64,000 nucleotides of DNA from Diabrotica undecimpunctata (taxonomy: Eukaryota > Arthropoda > Insecta > Coleoptera > Chrysomelidae). The notes beneath the pieces were generated by a model. That model ran no database searches, was not told the origin of the DNA, and saw nothing but the letters and a program-made list of their open reading frames with translations. A program made the position numbers and the translations under genes. The stretch is taken from the NCBI RefSeq assembly GCF_040954645.1, contig NC_092808.1, forward strand, positions 12,329,883 through 12,393,882, given 5' to 3'. This document shows, piece after piece, positions 33,381 through 43,654 of this stretch (its first letter is position 1; every line of letters starts with the position of its first letter).

Positions 33381-34478
33381 TCACTGTATTCCTTCACTCA
33401 ACCGTTTTCTCCAATTTTTCCTGTTTAGCCAGTCCCCTTCCTGTAGGTTTCTTCTACTCATTGCTTCGTCCACTTCATCTCTGAAAGATCTTCGGGGTCT
33501 GCCTCTCTTTCTTCTTCCTATCGGGCTCCACTCTGTTATTCTATTTATCCACCGATTTTGGTCTGCTCTTCTGACATATCCGTACCAGGTTAACCTCTTC
33601 TGTTCGATGTAGTCTATTATGTCGGAGTTCATTCCCATTCTCCTCTTAATCTCCATGTTATTTATTCTATGTCTTCTTGTTACTCTGCAGCTTCTCCTTA
33701 GGAATTCCATCTCTGTTGCTCTTATTTTGATTTTGGTTTTCTTATTTATTGTCCAATTTTCACACCCATAAGTGAGGATACTTCTTGTCATGGTATTATA
33801 TATTTTTTTTTTTGTTTTCATGCTGATGTTCTTATCCCATAGTACCGGGTTCAATTTTCGTATGCAGTATCTTGTTTGTCCTAGTCTATTTTTTATATCT
33901 TCCTCCGTTGTTCCTTTATTTGATATTATGAAGCCTAAATACTTATACTTGTCTGTTCCTTTGATTTGTTTACCTTCGTCTATTTCCAGCTGTTTTATTT
34001 CTGTATTCTCCGTTGTTAGGTATTCAGTTTTCTTTAGGTTTATGTCCATCCCATTCTTTGTATATTCCTGCTCCAGTTTTCTCATCATAAAACTGAGGCC
34101 ATCCTCGTCTTGTGCGATCACTATTTGGTCGTCGGCAAAACTTAGCGTATATAGATATTCGTTCCTTACTGGTATACCCATTCCTTCGCACTTTATTTTC
34201 CATGGTTTCAGGGTTTTTTCCAGGAATATTTTGAACAGGGTGGGGGATGTGGAGCAACCCTGTAGTAGTCCCTTTGTCGTCTTAAATGGACTGCATATTC
34301 TATTGCCCCTTTTGATAGCTACTTCGTTATTCTTGTAGAGTGCTTTTACCGCGTTTATTAATCTTCGTGGAACTTCGATGTCTTTTATTGCTTCCCATAG
34401 CTTGGTTCTAGGTATTAAGTCATATGCCTTCTTAAGATCAACAAAATCCAGGGAAACCACACCCACTAGAACCACCAA
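33381..34478 (-). CDS. RTE-like LINE reverse transcriptase, 365 codons open
   Basis: An uninterrupted frame covers most of the polymerase: LDFVDLKKAYDLIPR (first catalytic aspartate), LYKNNEVAIKRGN, TTKGLLQGCSTSPTLFKIFL, YTLSFADDQIVIAQDEDG (intact F-A-D-D), MDINLKKTEYL, YKYLGFIISNKG, then the C-terminal SILTYGCENWTINKK, MEFLRRSCRVTRR, RLTWYGYVRRAD and GRRKRGRPRRSFRDEV. The frame lacks the first polymerase motifs and any endonuclease, and the upstream methionine is not a natural start. Absence of stops suggests a recent insertion. The tail is (TA)n. It is a different family from the (GAA)n-tailed copies. Confidence 0.9.
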   Translation of the reverse strand: MVVLVGVVSLDFVDLKKAYDLIPRTKLWEAIKDIEVPRRLINAVKALYKNNEVAIKRGNRICSPFKTTKGLLQGCSTSPTLFKIFLEKTLKPWKIKCEGMGIPVRNEYLYTLSFADDQIVIAQDEDGLSFMMRKLEQEYTKNGMDINLKKTEYLTTENTEIKQLEIDEGKQIKGTDKYKYLGFIISNKGTTEEDIKNRLGQTRYCIRKLNPVLWDKNISMKTKKKIYNTMTRSILTYGCENWTINKKTKIKIRATEMEFLRRSCRVTRRHRINNMEIKRRMGMNSDIIDYIEQKRLTWYGYVRRADQNRWINRITEWSPIGRRKRGRPRRSFRDEVDEAMSRRNLQEGDWLNRKNWRKRLSEGIQ

Positions 34479-35073
34479 AGACTTTCAACCCCCTGCCTTA
34501 GTGAGGCCTCCTACTCTCTCTCGTCGTCTGCCTCTCATTCACTCCTCCTATTTCGGCAGTCCGAACCTCACTGAGGTGCTACTTGCTTGTTTTAGAATTC
34601 TGTTGCGAGTTCCCTCTCCTCTCGTTCTTTTGAAGAGAGCTCCCTGATAAATTTGTGGATCCGTGTCCACCATCACTCATCCCTCATCATTTTTCCACCG
34701 TTTCTCTGACGGAATCAAACATTCTGTAGTTACTCTCTTTCACACTTCTCTCTTTCATCCGCCCAACGCTCGAACTCCAACATCGTGGAACCTGGTGATG
34801 CTCACATAGAAAGAAATAGATCATGTTAAGCTAGAGTGCAAACAGACCTATACGATCTTACATTATCAACAATCTGTATCTACCAGTAAATAGAAAAGCA
34901 ACAATTAATAAAATTCGTTGGTGACATTACTGTGTTAGCTACAGATGTCAGTCCTGCCAATGAATTACTTTTAAATACATTACACGGTGCTTAAGGTTAA
35001 CGAATCTATATACAAATCACTATGTTATAGAACTGCCTTAAAGTATCTCCTAAATTTTAGTTGATAATTTATC
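34479..35073. other. Unassigned, pyrimidine-rich part
   Basis: 34500-34790 is CT-rich on the plus strand (GA-rich on the minus strand) and lies directly upstream of the truncated polymerase, so it may be the 5' leader of an internally deleted LINE. The frames here show no motif. Confidence 0.35.
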
Positions 35074-35479
35074 TTAACCCTTTCATAGGTGATGGGAAAA
35101 CAAATTCCCACCATAAAAATTCGTCATCTTACCAAATATTGTATCCTGTATCCTGTATTACACTACATGGTTAGAGATAAAATCTCAACAGATATTTACA
35201 CTAACATTTAAGTGACAGTTGGGATGTTTTCATCAATTTGCTGTCAGTTTTATGAGATTTAAACTCGTAGATTAAGAATTAAGTAAGTAACAAGGTTTAT
35301 TTTGTATAAATTATGTAATATAAGGGGTATTTTGAGAAGTTCTATAGTGAGGTATGTTAGTGGAAAACATACATCCCACTGATCAAAATATTCATGTGTA
35401 ATTTACTGTAACTGTTTCTGTCATCAACTAATCAGCAAATTTCTTGCAGTTATGTGAAATTTGGATAATCCTCAGCATG

Positions 35480-36362
35480 TGGAGACTGCTATAAATTACT
35501 TGTACAGCCTAGATGACGATGAAATAATTTTCCATCAAATCTGTGATGATGACTCCAAAAAATAAGTAGAATTTCTGGATTGCACTGCAAACTTTGAAAA
35601 TAATGGAAGCTGTTAGGCAAGTAGTGGCGATATGGTAAAATGAACTTATAATGCCTAATTTATCCCCAGAAGATATTGTTATATGACATGAGAAGACTAA
35701 TAATACAGAACATACATGGAATGAGAAAACTGATTACATTTTTAGTAAACAGATTGACTTTTTTTCACAGTTCTTAAAATAAGACAGAAAAATAACTTAT
35801 TTTTTGAAGATTTTGGTGAAGAATCTCTACAAATGATTTTAGAAAAGACGAATTTATACGCTTCCCTTGACCTAAATCGAAAGAGTAATAAAAATTAAGG
35901 ACCAATATTTGGATAAATAGATCTGTAGATGAAATTTAAGCAGTCATTGCGACATTGCATCAGCTTCCTCAATTAGCAAACGATTGGTCTACGGATCCCA
36001 ATTTTGCCGGTACGATATAACACAAATTAATTTTGTCATCTAAAAGACTTAAAAAACCTAAAAATATTCACTTGAATGATAATAATACAACAAAACAAAA
36101 AGTGAATAAAGGATATGATAAACTTACATGAATTACATTTGGCAGCGCCTACAATCTTTCTTCATTTCTGACACAGACGAATCTACGATCCCTTTTAATG
36201 GTAGATCATCCATAAAACAATATATTTGCCATTGAAACCAATAAAAAGATGTTACAAGTTTGGTATTTCACTGATTCTGTAACCGGATATATTTGTAAAT
36301 TTGACATTTGTACAGAAAAGTAAGAAAATCAGGCGAAAAATGATCAAACTTACGGTCTAAAA
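35480..36362 (+). pseudogene. piggyBac-like transposase, N-terminal and central part
   Basis: Across frame breaks the plus strand reads YSLDDDEIIFHQICDDDSKK (acidic N-terminus), FEDFGEESLQMILEKTNLYA, EI-AVIATLHQLPQLANDWST, DPNF, LNDNNT and NKGYDKL. Then come FNGRSSIKQYI, VWYFTDSVTGYICKFDI and SGEK-SNL. The order matches the piggyBac sub-branch whose conserved blocks are T-N-L-Y-A, Y-W-S-T-D, L-H-x-N-D-N, F-K-G-R-S-S-I-K-Q-Y and D-S-x-T-G-Y. Multiple stops and shifts occur. At about 36362 it is cut off by an RTE-like fragment; no C-terminal part was found beyond it. Confidence 0.8.
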
Positions 36363-37207
36363 ATTGTCAGACAGGGATATGTGCTGTCGCTACAATTATT
36401 TAATGTGTACTCCCAATTATTACTTCAAGAGGCAATATGGGAAAGAACTGAAGGTGTAAGAATTGGAGGGAACATTATTAGTACCATAAGATTTGCAGAC
36501 GATACCGCAATCATATCAGAAAATATAGAATATTTAAAAATTCTTATAGAAATCATTAACTCGAAAACTCCTGTTGACAACATACGTCTGACATTGCAGT
36601 GTAAACCGTTAGAGATGATCCATAAGTGTAAATACCTCCGAGCAATTATAAACTCACAGTTAGATCAAGATGAGGAAATAAAAATCAAAATTGAAATAGC
36701 TCGAAAAGGATTTACAAAATACCAGTCAATGTTTAGAAAGAAGAAATTGAGTATGGTTATCAGAATAAGATTCGTCGAATGCTATGTATGGTCGCAACTG
36801 CTATATGGGGTGTAAGCTTGGACTCTGAAAGCCCAATCCGTAAAAAAATTGGAGGCATTCAAAATTTAGTATATGCGTATTCTTAAAATTCCTTGGACTT
36901 CAAAAGTCTCCAACGAAGAAGTGTTAAGACGAATTTTACATGGCAGAAAGCTTCTTAACACAATTAAAATGGAAAACATCGTATCTGGGCCACATACTTG
37001 AAAACGATAAATACTCTCTTCTGCACGTCATCATGCAAGGAAGAGTAGAGGGAAGAAAAGGCTTGGGAAGAAAGAAGAAACCTTTGTTGAGGAATATCAG
37101 AGATTGGACTAACTTCAGTGTTAAACAGATATTTCACGTTGAAAAGATAGGGAAGCGATTAAAGAAGTGATCTCCATCCTTTGTTAGAAGACGGCATAAT
37201 AAGAAGA
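36360..37207 (+). pseudogene. RTE-like LINE nested in piggyBac: polymerase 3' half
   Basis: The fragment begins at VRQGYVLSLQLFNVYS (polymerase motif B), then STIRFADDTAIISENIEYLK (intact F-A-D-D), CKYLRAIINSQLDQDEEI, FVECYVWSQLLYGV, and after a stop AWTLKAQSVKKLEAF. Past a frameshift near 36990 it reads LGHILENDKYSLLHVIMQGR, GRKGLGRKKKPLLRNIRDW and VKQIFHVEK. It ends in GACGGCATAATAAGAAGAAG, like the copy at 57900-58115. It is 5'-truncated and shows one stop and one frameshift. Confidence 0.85.
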
Positions 37208-37404
37208 AGAATTGTTCCAATCAAACAAGCTGGTAGTTCCAAAATAAGTTTGACTTACTTATAATCATATGCCAAATAATGACCAAGATCAATGAAAGAA
37301 CCAAATATATATGTTCGTCATGCCTGGTAGGTTTTGTGCATTTTTTTCAATAATATAGTAATTCCAGAACGACGGTCTTAGATTTAATTTCAATGCAGGG
37401 CATC

Positions 37405-37458
37405 TGCCATCCGCTTATACATATTTCAACCTTATTAGTTATCATCAGAGCGACATAT
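37405..37458 (-). ncRNA. Hammerhead ribozyme candidate with canonical core
   Basis: On the minus strand: CGCT (stem I, 5' half), CTGATGA (37447-37441), stem II AAC/GTT around TAATAAG, GAAA, then a two-base-pair stem III with a four-base loop (TATGTA), U-A at the cleavage position, and AGCG completing stem I with CGCT. This is the type I layout described for Penelope-like element hammerheads, with a very short stem III. Stem II is weak and there is one extra base after CTGATGA. The surrounding 37340-37560 is probably a retroelement end inserted in the piggyBac copy. Confidence 0.55.
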
Positions 37459-37779
37459 GCAGATGCTCTGAATCGAAAAAAATTATTGACTGACGTTACT
37501 CTATCTAACAACATTAGAAATCCTAAGATTAGTTCCGCCAAGTAGGAAATCTTACGATTTCTAATGTTAATATAATTAATATGTGGAAATAGTCTGTTCT
37601 TACTTTTAGGTATAAAATATGCTTAGGTTTTTGTCGGTGGGAAAACATAGTTCACCTCCAAAACCTTTTAAAGAGTGAATCTAAATAAAAGGTTAAAAGC
37701 TAGATATCTTTCAAATTAACTGTTGGTAAGAATATTTATCGTAGGAAGTACATTTTGTTCATGCCCATAAAAGGGTTAA

Positions 37780-40610
37780 GTAAATAATTTTATCGTTTTG
37801 TGCAGCTGAGCTATGTCTCATAATTTTGCGGTCTTATTTTCAGTTGCAAATTCTAAAGACCTCAGACAAACAACGTTCAAATAATTATATTTTGTCTCTA
37901 GCTTCTATTCTAATACTTATATGGTTTGATTTTATGTCTCTTTGCTGCGTGGTATTTGCCTGTTTCGTGTTTCTGCCTTTTGAAATTAAATAGTTAAAAC
38001 TTCGGAAACAGCAGCATCTCATGCTGGCTTCTAAAACATCCCTTTAATCAGACAATTTAACGTGATGCTGCTAAAGATTCCTTCTGAACACTTTAATTCA
38101 TGTACGCTTGCTCTAAATATCATTTCAAAGCAGATTTTTATCGTCGTTTTGCACGGCATTTTATTAAATTCATTGTAAAGCTGCTGTAATTTAGGTTGGG
38201 ACGTATTTTCAGGTGGATTATATCTGAAATGTTTGCAGCGTGAACGCCCGACGCTGCTGTTTCGCCATTTTTCAAGAGTGCTTTAAGGTCTTTTATGATA
38301 AATTACGGTCTCTTTTCAGTTGGATACCGTTACATGAGGCTTCGTTTCGATACGGCTGAAATAGTTCAAACCAAAAGCATTTGCGGTAAATGTACCGCTC
38401 ATTTTTTGGTAATTAGTCATTTGGACGGATGATGGATTGGAGGTCCCTGGAGAATTATTGATCAAAGTGTTTTTATCATCAGTTTTTTCTTCTTTATTCA
38501 TCTACATCTCGAAATTATTCGATATTGGCAACTAAAGTGAAAAACAATGGCTGCACAAACTTGTTTCATATGAAAAAACTGTCCTCTGTTTTGATTTTCA
38601 TTGTAATATGAAAGTTTTCTCAAAAAATTTATGTTCTAGCTATAGCTTCCTCAGGTTTTATTTTTCGTTTTTAATCTTTTTCATTCAACAGATAATTTCC
38701 TGGCGAGATAATATTCAGCATAATTATATATTTAAAAATTTGTTTTTTAGCTATTGTTTTTTCATTTTCTTTGATGGTCAAGGCTGCGATTCAGGGTCTA
38801 GTTCAGTATCGAAGGTGAATGTTTGCGGAAGGACGGGAGTTAAGAACTGGCGTTAAGTTTGATGAACTTAAGTTTGCTGATCTTTTAAGCTGATGTTGAG
38901 TCGCATTCTGACACTAAAACTCACTTCTGATACAGCAGTTTTGAGAAGGTGTATTAATTTTGTTTTGTTTTTTTCATTATAAAGAAATTTATCTTGGGAT
39001 AATGTTGATAGGATGCTCTTATTAAACTTTATGTCTGTCGATTGGTGCTTTTTCGTGCGAGACAAGCGCACGAGGTGGGGTAAGTTTTGTGGGAGCGGAA
39101 AGAGTCGATAATAAATGTCTAATGGTTCATTTTTATCATATTCTTACGGGTAATTAAGAACCCGGTCAATTTAGGCGCGATGTAAAAAAAAATTGTAGTA
39201 AAAATTATTGTTTAAAAAACCTTCTATAATATTGTTATGATATTATTTTATTGGAAAATGACTGGAAAAAAAGGTATTAGGCCCAAAAAAAATGTGTTCA
39301 AAGATTTCTGTAGGTCTTTTCTGTGTGGTTGCTGTTTTACGAGAAACAGCGCGAAACCCCTTTGCATCTCTTTTTCCAAGATGGCGATCAGGGGACAAGG
39401 TCGTGACCCCATAATCTTGCACAAACAAAAATATAAAATTGCATCCTCTGAGAAATGGCCGCTAAGGCCTAAAAAATGTAACATTTCAGTGGACTATCAG
39501 TCCCCAGTTACCAAAGAAATATATTTCAGAATTTTTCCGGTTCATTCGGATTAAATTATTATTTTAATGTGTTATTACAAGAGAGCTATATAAATTTTTC
39601 CTGTTGATTATTTGTCAGGTTAAATTTAATATTAAATTTTGTATCCACTCATGGTTTGTATATTCTCTAATATCTTGGGAATACTCCTCTTACTAACAGT
39701 TCTAAATAAAGATGTTTCTCCTGTCTACAGAATTTAAACGGGTACACACATATTAGTCAAATTATTTTGAGAAAAACAAAAGAAATGATCAAATAACCAA
39801 AGCCACACAAATACCATTGTTCTTTTACGCTAATGTTACCACCAAAACTATACCCAAAAGTCCAAACGTCCCCAACTCAACCAAATTAAGCAAACACTAT
39901 TACAAACACGTCCAACACTATCAGATCGTATGACCATCTGACCCGTAACATTTCAATGGAGAAGTCGAATCATCGTTAGTTCTTTAAAAACATAATACCC
40001 GTGAGCTGATGCTGAGTCAGCTAGAGATTATTAAGGTGATCTTTCTTCATCTTCAAAAGCATATCTCAAGATCACTTACCTATATAATGTTCCTGAAAGG
40101 AGAAAAAATTACTCCGAAGCTGAAATAAAACTGCCACTAGAAGACATGGACATCCCTATAAATAAATTATGGCGTGATTTCAAATGGACGTGATATGGTT
40201 CAAAATAACCAACCTTCGTGAAGGTCATCAAATTTGGCTAATCAAAGTTCATTAAGATATGAGTACCATGACAACGTCTGGCTTACGGCTGAGCTCCTCT
40301 TATACGCAAACCCAATTCCCCCAGTTCCGAAGTATACGACAAGTGCTGCCAGAACGTATGCCAGAATTAGTAAGAAATATGGACTATGTTTCAATATAAT
40401 AAACGTAAAATATATAACCAAACAAATACGACATAAATGCCAAATTGTACCATTCTTTGGAGGTCAAATGTAAAATAAAGGAAACAAGATTGTTCTTTTG
40501 GAGAATATAAAAACTATTTTTTAATTATATTCTTAAAACATGAAAGCTTAGATACTTAAAGGCTAAATTTGTCCAGTACTTAATACTGGACGGTGCATAC
40601 TTACGTATTC
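37780..40610. other. Unassigned 2.8 kb, possibly host sequence
   Basis: No transposon motif is visible. Short frames (38316-38501 minus, 38608-38856 plus, 38868-39071 minus, 39237-39554 plus) are not recognised. Composition at 37900-39100 and 39300-39540 is less AT-rich than transposon areas. I could not find splice-bounded exons with a familiar protein. Confidence 0.4.
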
Positions 40611-40611
40611 A

Positions 40612-40870
40612 AATGTATTCAGAAAGAAATTTAAGGCTTTTGAAACGTGGCTTTATAGGAGAATACTCACGATTTACTGGAAGGACCATATATCCAACGA
40701 AGAAGTATTAATGAGACTACATAAAGATATGAAACCTTTTCAATTCAACGTAAGCTCGAATATTTAAGTCACATAATGCAAAATGATGACAACAAATATA
40801 AAGTGCTAAAACTAATAATACAAGTCCTAGATCGATAGAAGAAGTCGTAGAAGAAGAATATTTTTCTAGA
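40612..40870 (+). pseudogene. RTE-like LINE, C-terminal scrap
   Basis: One frame reads KKFKAFETWLYRRILTIYWK, DHISNEEVLMRLHKDMK. After a shift near 40740 it reads TIQRKLEYLSHIMQND and KYKVLKLIIQ, then an AGAAGAAG-rich end. This is the conserved A-F-E-x-W-x-Y-R-R region and Y-L-x-H-I-M box of the common RTE-like family here. Only about 80 codons remain. Confidence 0.75.
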
Positions 40871-41430
40871 TAAAGAACTCGAGGATATGGTTTTAAATAA
40901 ATTCTAGAGAGCTTCTCCGTGGTGTTTTCAATAGCCATGACGGTTGTTGTAAATCTGACACAGAAGAAAAACGTACGACAAAAAAGTAGTAAACATGGCA
41001 GCAACCTTTATTGGAATACTGTAGTAGGAAGATAAGGTAAACCAAAGGATTTAAATGTAAAGGTAAAAGAAGTCTTGTACAGTAAGGGTATAAACCCTTA
41101 CATTGTAATATTATATAGAATATCGAATATCTTAAATCATATATATTGTCAAAAGTGGATCATGACACGAGCAGTTATGTTTGGATTACACACACTTATT
41201 TTTTATACACAACCTTGCCTTATATCACGTAGATTCAAAGTCCGATAGGTTAAACCCGAGAGAATATATAAAACGTGAAAGAGATTTATTATCAGATTTA
41301 TTATTGTATATTTACTGTTCGAGATGTGTACATAATGTTACAAACTCCTCGTAGTTCTGTAACAATGTATGTGTATAAATTTAAATAAAATAATTGATGG
41401 ATTCGACCGTTACTTGATGGAAATTCATTT
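40871..41430. other. Unassigned DNA
   Basis: No recognised frame. A minus frame at 40717-41004 overlaps the LINE scrap in antisense and is not a gene. Confidence 0.45.
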
Positions 41431-41495
41431 TATGTAACAATAAAACACCGAAAACTTTGTTTTCAAACTTCCACAAAATTTATTTTAAATTCTTA

Positions 41496-41540
41496 TCACT
41501 ACAGCTGTTTCGGCTGATTGCCTTTCTCAAGTGATCTGTT
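41496..41540 (-). ncRNA. Hammerhead-like motif at Penelope-like element 3' end
   Basis: Minus strand: ATCAC (stem I), TTGAGAAA in the place of CTGATGA, stem II GGC/GCC, GAAA, C-AGCT-G as a minimal stem III, U-A at the cleavage position, then GTGAT pairing perfectly with ATCAC. The layout fits a type I hammerhead but the first core string is substituted. Confidence 0.5.
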
Positions 41541-41640
41541 TTTGGTATGGGTTTACACTTTAGAGTGTCTAATGAAATAGGTTGAGGAGGGGAGAACTGT
41601 TTGTCTCAAGCTGGTCATTCAGAATTATATCTGTGTTTTT

Positions 41641-41935
41641 TTAATTTGTTGATTTCTCTATAGATTCTAACAAAGATAGCTTAAGGCCTTTATTTTGAAT
41701 GTGGAGAATTTTAAATTCGTCATTAAAAGAATGATTATGATCTAGAAGGTGAAGTGCGTATGTAGAATCTGTTTTTCTATTATTAAAAGCCCTTTTATGT
41801 TCTGCTATTCGTTTATTAAAATTTCTACCTGTTTGACCAATGTAAGTTTTTGGGCAGTCGCCACATTTAAGTTTGTACACACCTGTGTAAGTGTTTTTTA
41901 TGTTGGCTCTTGTTGTTTTTAATATATTTGCCTAG
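41641..41935 (-). pseudogene. Penelope-like GIY-YIG endonuclease domain
   Basis: The minus strand reads, after a linker resembling AFRTNNNLGKYIKNN, VYKLKCGDCPKTYIGQTGRN and FNKRIAEHKRAF, then YALHLLDHNHSFNDEFKI. The C-x-x-C-x-x-x-Y-I-G-x-T-x-R motif is the GIY-YIG endonuclease of Penelope-like elements, which nicks target DNA. It is 79 codons from the first methionine in frame and lacks its polymerase in cis; the polymerase lies on the opposite strand at 42359. Confidence 0.85.
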
Positions 41936-41939
41936 GTTG

Positions 41940-42344
41940 TTATTTGTTCTGAAAGCTGGTGTTATTCCTTTCTTTTTTATGTGTTTGGCTATTTTTGTTG
42001 ATATTTTGCCTGTATATGTAATCGAGCATATGTAATTCTATTGATTTATTTTTAATTGAAATGGCTGTTTTATCCTCTTTGTAACAGGAATTTTTGGTTT
42101 CACTACACACATCTGTAATAGATTTTGCAATTATACTTTTTTCGATATTGTTAGCAGTTTTGTTTAATGCTACTTCACATTCTACACCTAAATATTCTAA
42201 AGTTTTCTGATTATTATGTTGGGGCAAGTTGTGTTTAAATCCTTTCTCTAAAAGTTGTATCTCGCTATTACTAAATTTAGTATCTGTTAAATTTATAAAT
42301 CTATTGAAAAAATTATGGTTCGAACCATAAATCGAATAAATCAA
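41940..42344 (-). pseudogene. Penelope-like element N-terminal domain
   Basis: The 134-codon minus frame contains FINLTDTKFSNSEIQLLEKG, FKHNLPQ and TLEYLGVECEVALNKTANN, which is the region that precedes the polymerase in Penelope-like proteins. It ends at SQTHKKERNNTSFQNK, where frame is lost close to the linker that should follow the polymerase. The polymerase itself has been removed from this strand. Confidence 0.7.
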
Positions 42345-42358
42345 TAGAAAACAACATA

Positions 42359-43609
42359 GTGTTTACAAAAGCAGACAAAGGTAACACTACTATTGCTATA
42401 GATAAAATAGAATATAATAACAAAACAAGAGAATTTTTAAATAATCAAAACATTGAAACGTTACACAAAGATCCAACAGAAAAGTATCAAAAACAAATTA
42501 AGCTAGCGTTAGAAAATTCAAAATCAATAGTAAATCCAATAGAACAGAAATACCTCAGTATCATGAACCCACAACCTCCTAAATTATACTCTTTCATTAA
42601 ACTACACAAACCGGATCACCCAATAAGACCAGTAGTGTCTTTTTATACAGCTCCGTCATATAAACTTTCAAAAAAACTGCTAGAGATTATTTTAGAACAC
42701 ACTAAATTTTCACCTAAATTTACCATAAAAAATACAATAGAACTAGTTAATAAAATACATTTTCAGTTACCTAACAACTCCAGATTAATTTCATTTGACG
42801 TAAAAAATCTTTTTCCTAGTATCCCTCCCACAGAAACTTTTATTCTAGTAAAAAACCTTTTAGACCAAAATAGTACAAATCCAATCATTACATCTGAAAT
42901 TTTACATCTTCTTGAAGTTTGCATAAACCAGGACTACTTTGAGTTTAATAATGAATTATATACAAATAACAGTGCAGGACTTATAATGGGCAATCCTCTA
43001 AGCCCATTGCCATCAGATATTTTTATGGATCATCTAGAGACAAAGATTTTAAAACATCCCATATTCAAACAGTTTTTTTATTGGTGGAGATACGTAGACG
43101 ATGTACTGGTATGTTTCACAGGAACTAACAGGCAACTCGACCAATTTTTATCGTATATTCATTCTCTTCATAGTCATATTGAATTTACAATAGAAACAGA
43201 ACAAAATCAATCCATAAATTTTTTAGATTTAAAAATTACCAGACTTAAAAACAAACATGACTTCTCCATATTTCATAAACCTACCCATACTGACACGACT
43301 ATTCACAATTCATCATCCCATCCCACACAACATAAACTGGCAGCCTATCATAGTATGTTACATAGATTAACAGCAATTCCTATGTCAAAATACAATTTTG
43401 AGACAGAATTAAATATCATTAAGCAAATAGCAGTAAACAATGGATACAACGAACAAACAATTAATAAAATGTTAAATCAAAAACTACACAAGAAAGCCCT
43501 GAACTTAGTATTTCCACCACCAGAGAAAAAACCCAGTACCTTCTGGGTAAATAAATTTTGTGGAAGTTTGAAAACAAAGTTTTCAGTGTTTTATTGTTAC
43601 ATTAAATAA
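42359..43609 (+). CDS. Penelope-like reverse transcriptase, 416 codons open
   Basis: The open frame starts inside the protein (the first codon is GTG, in VFTKADKGNTTIAIDK) and covers the polymerase: LYSFIKLHKPDHPIRPVVSF, SRLISFDVKNLFPSIP (first catalytic aspartate), INQDYFEFNNELYTNNSAGL, IMGNPLSPLPSDIFMDHLE, WWRYVDDVLVCFTGT (intact Y-V-D-D) and INFLDLKITR with FHKPTHTD. The final codons (VNKFCG to YIK) are read from the 55-bp element end. The GIY-YIG domain is missing in cis. No stop or frameshift interrupts it, so the copy is recent, though it lacks a proper start. Confidence 0.9.
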   Translation: MFTKADKGNTTIAIDKIEYNNKTREFLNNQNIETLHKDPTEKYQKQIKLALENSKSIVNPIEQKYLSIMNPQPPKLYSFIKLHKPDHPIRPVVSFYTAPSYKLSKKLLEIILEHTKFSPKFTIKNTIELVNKIHFQLPNNSRLISFDVKNLFPSIPPTETFILVKNLLDQNSTNPIITSEILHLLEVCINQDYFEFNNELYTNNSAGLIMGNPLSPLPSDIFMDHLETKILKHPIFKQFFYWWRYVDDVLVCFTGTNRQLDQFLSYIHSLHSHIEFTIETEQNQSINFLDLKITRLKNKHDFSIFHKPTHTDTTIHNSSSHPTQHKLAAYHSMLHRLTAIPMSKYNFETELNIIKQIAVNNGYNEQTINKMLNQKLHKKALNLVFPPPEKKPSTFWVNKFCGSLKTKFSVFYCYIK

Positions 43610-43654
43610 AATATAGTGAAAAGTTAGTGATTTTCTTGAGTTTGAGAGTTGACC

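Larger units (their letters stand above)
35078..37775 (+). mobile_element. piggyBac element bounded by TTAA, with nested insertions
   Basis: TTAA at 35074-35077 precedes CCCTTTCATAGGTGATGGG. AAGGG at 37771-37775 precedes TTAA at 37776-37779, and the inward reading from the right is CCCTTTTATGGGCATGAAC. The first 13 bases of the two ends agree at 10 positions. The left end continues into a subterminal hairpin (GGTG-GGGA against TCCCACC). Inside are a broken piggyBac transposase, an RTE-like LINE fragment and a hammerhead-like motif from another retroelement. Confidence 0.7.
41431..43603. mobile_element. Penelope-like element, head-to-head rearranged, with 55-bp inverted ends
   Basis: 41431-41485 and 43549-43603 are inverted copies, identical apart from about one base and the last position. 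On the minus strand from the centre outward lie the N-terminal domain, a gap where the polymerase should be, the GIY-YIG domain, a hammerhead-like motif and the end. On the plus strand from the centre outward lie the polymerase and then, fused to it, the same end sequence. So both arms finish with the element's 3' end. Penelope-like elements are known for inverted, partly duplicated copies. Near-identical ends and the open polymerase frame point to a recent event. Confidence 0.8.

Noticed and set aside
33772..34338. 188-codon plus-strand frame
   Set aside because: Antisense shadow of the reverse transcriptase on the minus strand; no motif of its own.
36340..36400. In-frame fusion of piggyBac and LINE protein
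   Set aside because: The joined frame is a chance result of a 5'-truncated LINE landing in a dead piggyBac gene with upstream stops.
39237..39554. 105-codon frame with cysteines
   Set aside because: No recognisable domain, and overlapping frames on the other strand are equally open; no splice or start evidence.
42313..42328. Palindrome TATGGTTCGAACCATA as a tRNA B box
   Set aside because: No A box or cloverleaf around it; it lies at the junction of the Penelope-like rearrangement.
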